DNA of 5,875 bases from an uncultured Kangiella sp. (GTDB lineage: Bacteria; Pseudomonadota; Gammaproteobacteria; Enterobacterales; DSM-103792). The notes under the pieces were generated by a model. It did not search any database. It was not told where the DNA came from and saw nothing but the letters and a program-made list of their open reading frames with translations. The translations under genes were made by a program, and so were the position numbers. Below are positions 5,691 to 5,875 of the stretch, one piece after another. How positions within the stretch are numbered: the first letter of the stretch is position 1; each line of letters opens with the position of its first letter. Where the stretch lies: the NCBI GenBank assembly GCA_946480585.1, contig CAMLKQ010000146.1, positions 1-5,875 on the forward strand, in the 5' to 3' direction.

Positions 5691-5875
5691 ATGAGCGCTG
5701 TGGCCATAGGCAACGACAACACCCGCACCTTTCAGGGCCTGATCCTGACCCTGCAACAATATTGGGCCGAACAAGGCTGCGTGATCCTGCAGCCGCTGGA
5801 CATGGAAGTGGGCGCCGGCACCTTCCACCCGGCCACCTTCCTGCGTTCGCTCGGCCCGGAGCCGTGGAGCGCCGC
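5691..5875 (+). CDS. glyQ: Glycine--tRNA ligase alpha subunit, N-terminal part
   Basis: The open frame runs from ATG at 5691 to the window edge (61 codons plus two bases) with no stop. Residues 11-59 read [15 protein letters not shown]...[31 protein letters not shown], nearly identical to GlyQ of E. coli and most bacteria with the alpha2-beta2 glycyl-tRNA synthetase. The alpha subunit carries the class II catalytic core that activates glycine; the beta subunit (glyS) normally follows and would lie outside the window. The N-terminus is about five residues longer than in E. coli. A GTG at 5700 would shorten the difference to two, and neither start has a clear Shine-Dalgarno sequence, so the exact start is open. 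It is divergent from the VOC-GFA-tag cluster. Confidence 0.96.
   Translation, partial: MSAVAIGNDNTRTFQGLILTLQQYWAEQGCVILQPLDMEVGAGTFHPATFLRSLGPEPWSA

Overview
The window is a piece of a GC-rich bacterial chromosome, most likely from a gammaproteobacterium. The reasons are the E. coli-like GlyQ and Tag proteins, the tag gene lying close to and divergent from glyQ (an arrangement also known in Pseudomonas, near its origin of replication), and a REP-type intergenic palindrome pair. I cannot name the genus from the sequence. There are no tRNA, rRNA, CRISPR, prophage or insertion-sequence signatures.

Left part (1-1114): the first 65 bases are the start of a minus-strand GNAT acetyltransferase that runs off the left edge. 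A REPIN-like pair of inverted GNRA-loop hairpins follows at 116-192. Next comes a complete minus-strand gene for a stand-alone FRG-domain protein of unknown function (299-1114), the least understood gene here.

Centre (1115-3557): a 207-base divergent gap leads to a plus-strand gene for an exported dipeptidyl peptidase IV-type S9 serine peptidase (1322-3526), with signal peptide, substrate-binding Glu pair and complete catalytic triad. It ends in a perfect 14-bp hairpin that reads as a terminator from both sides, which suits the convergent gene arrangement.

Right part (3592-5875): a compact minus-strand cluster is transcribed leftwards in the order VOC-family protein, GFA/CENP-V-type zinc protein, DNA-3-methyladenine glycosylase I (tag), DUF1579-like protein. 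The first two junctions each have a 3-base gap, and the ribosome binding site lies inside the last codons of the preceding gene, so translational coupling is likely. DUF1579 follows tag after 74 bases. Divergently, beyond a 147-base spacer with two 20-bp palindromes and a consensus TATAAT box, glyQ begins and is cut by the right edge.

Functionally this is ordinary chromosomal housekeeping (translation, alkylation repair, peptide breakdown, probable small-molecule detoxification). The less ordinary elements are the FRG orphan, the REPIN, and two small-molecule/zinc-family genes placed between tag and glyQ. I found no convincing new multi-gene system.
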